Assembly: GCA_003521845.1 (NCBI GenBank) | Contig: DPHB01000035.1 | Span: 43,829-49,203 of the forward strand | DNA from: Oceanospirillaceae bacterium | GTDB taxonomy: Bacteria; Pseudomonadota; Gammaproteobacteria; Pseudomonadales; Balneatricaceae | DNA: 5,375 nt | Direction of reading: 5' to 3' | Part shown: positions 5,266 through 5,375 of the stretch, piece after piece | How positions within the stretch are numbered: position 1 is the first letter of the stretch | Layout: each line of letters opens with the position of its first letter | Translations under genes and position numbers: made by a program | Notes under the pieces: generated by a model | What the model was told of the DNA's origin: nothing | Seen by the model: only the letters and a program-made list of their open reading frames with translations | Database searches by the model: none

Positions 5266-5375
5266 TTAAGCTTCCTTGTTTAAACATAGAGCACACAAGT
5301 CTACTAAGGCTTGAGCACAAGCTGACACTTGGTTTTCCATATGCAAATGGTGATCCCCACTAATGCGCACCCACT
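5266..5375 (-). CDS. Alpha/beta hydrolase, C-terminal fragment
   Basis: The last 35 codons of a gene that enters from beyond the right edge, ending in TAA at 5268-5266. It reads WVRISGDHHLHMEN and then a helical tail rich in Ala, Leu and Cys. A GxHHLHxE segment near the C-terminus is typical of alpha/beta hydrolases, where one of the histidines is the catalytic-triad base and the following helix closes the fold. Only this end is visible, so the subfamily and substrate are unknown. It lies one base from the patatin gene and carries that gene's Shine-Dalgarno in its last codons, so the two hydrolases form an operon. Confidence 0.75.
   Translation of the reverse strand, partial: WVRISGDHHLHMENQVSACAQALVDLCALCLNKEA
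5272..5277 (-). promoter_or_regulatory. Shine-Dalgarno of the patatin gene, inside the upstream gene
   Basis: AAGGAA on the minus strand lies seven bases before the ATG at 5264 and inside the final codons of the alpha/beta hydrolase. Ribosomes ending the first gene would stop next to this site, a layout that favours translational coupling. Confidence 0.75.

Noticed and set aside
4918..5283. 121-codon open frame on the plus strand
   Set aside because: It is antisense to the N-terminal half of the patatin gene, which carries all catalytic motifs; the product looks like low-complexity shadow translation.
1..5375. CRISPR array, tRNA or rRNA genes, insertion sequence, prophage or defence system
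   Set aside because: No spaced direct repeats, RNA-gene cores, transposase or toxin/nuclease cassette could be found; nearly all bases belong to recognised conserved genes.

Overview
This is an ordinary gammaproteobacterial housekeeping stretch. The gene order Smr-domain protein / prmB / aroC, with the Smr gene divergent, resembles the E. coli smrB-prmB-aroC neighbourhood. The moderate base composition, the short FolE and the gcSMG-type patatin would fit a marine or environmental gammaproteobacterium, perhaps Cellvibrionales-like. That taxonomic placement is inference; the sequence alone does not settle it.

Left block, minus strand, read from right to left (2984 down to 1): prmB (glutamine methyltransferase for ribosomal protein uL3), aroC (chorismate synthase), tupA (periplasmic tungstate-binding protein), then the first nine or so codons of what is probably tupB (tungstate permease). 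prmB and aroC are separated by 116 bp that hold a possible promoter and a stem-loop. aroC and tupA are 32 bp apart with no terminator, and tupA and tupB 11 bp apart, so tungstate uptake may be co-transcribed with aroC.

Middle block, plus strand: an SmrA-like Smr-domain protein (3125-3697), diverging from prmB across a 140-bp region with a TGGCT/AGCCA dyad array, followed by folE (GTP cyclohydrolase I, 3812-4354). The 114 bp between them hold a perfect TATAAT and then a long imperfect hairpin ending in a T-run. It is either the terminator of the Smr gene or a leader/attenuator of folE, and is the most interesting non-coding element here.

Right block, minus strand: a patatin-like phospholipase (4401-5264), convergent with folE, and the C-terminal 35 codons of an alpha/beta hydrolase one base upstream of it, clearly one operon. 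A GGGTCAGA...TCTGACCC palindrome lies in the 46 bp between the convergent folE and patatin stops and looks like a REP-type or terminator-like hairpin.

All genes appear intact. There are no RNA genes, CRISPR arrays, insertion sequences or defence genes, and no gene-free stretch over 300 bp. I found no clear undescribed system; the findings are modest regulatory and context observations.
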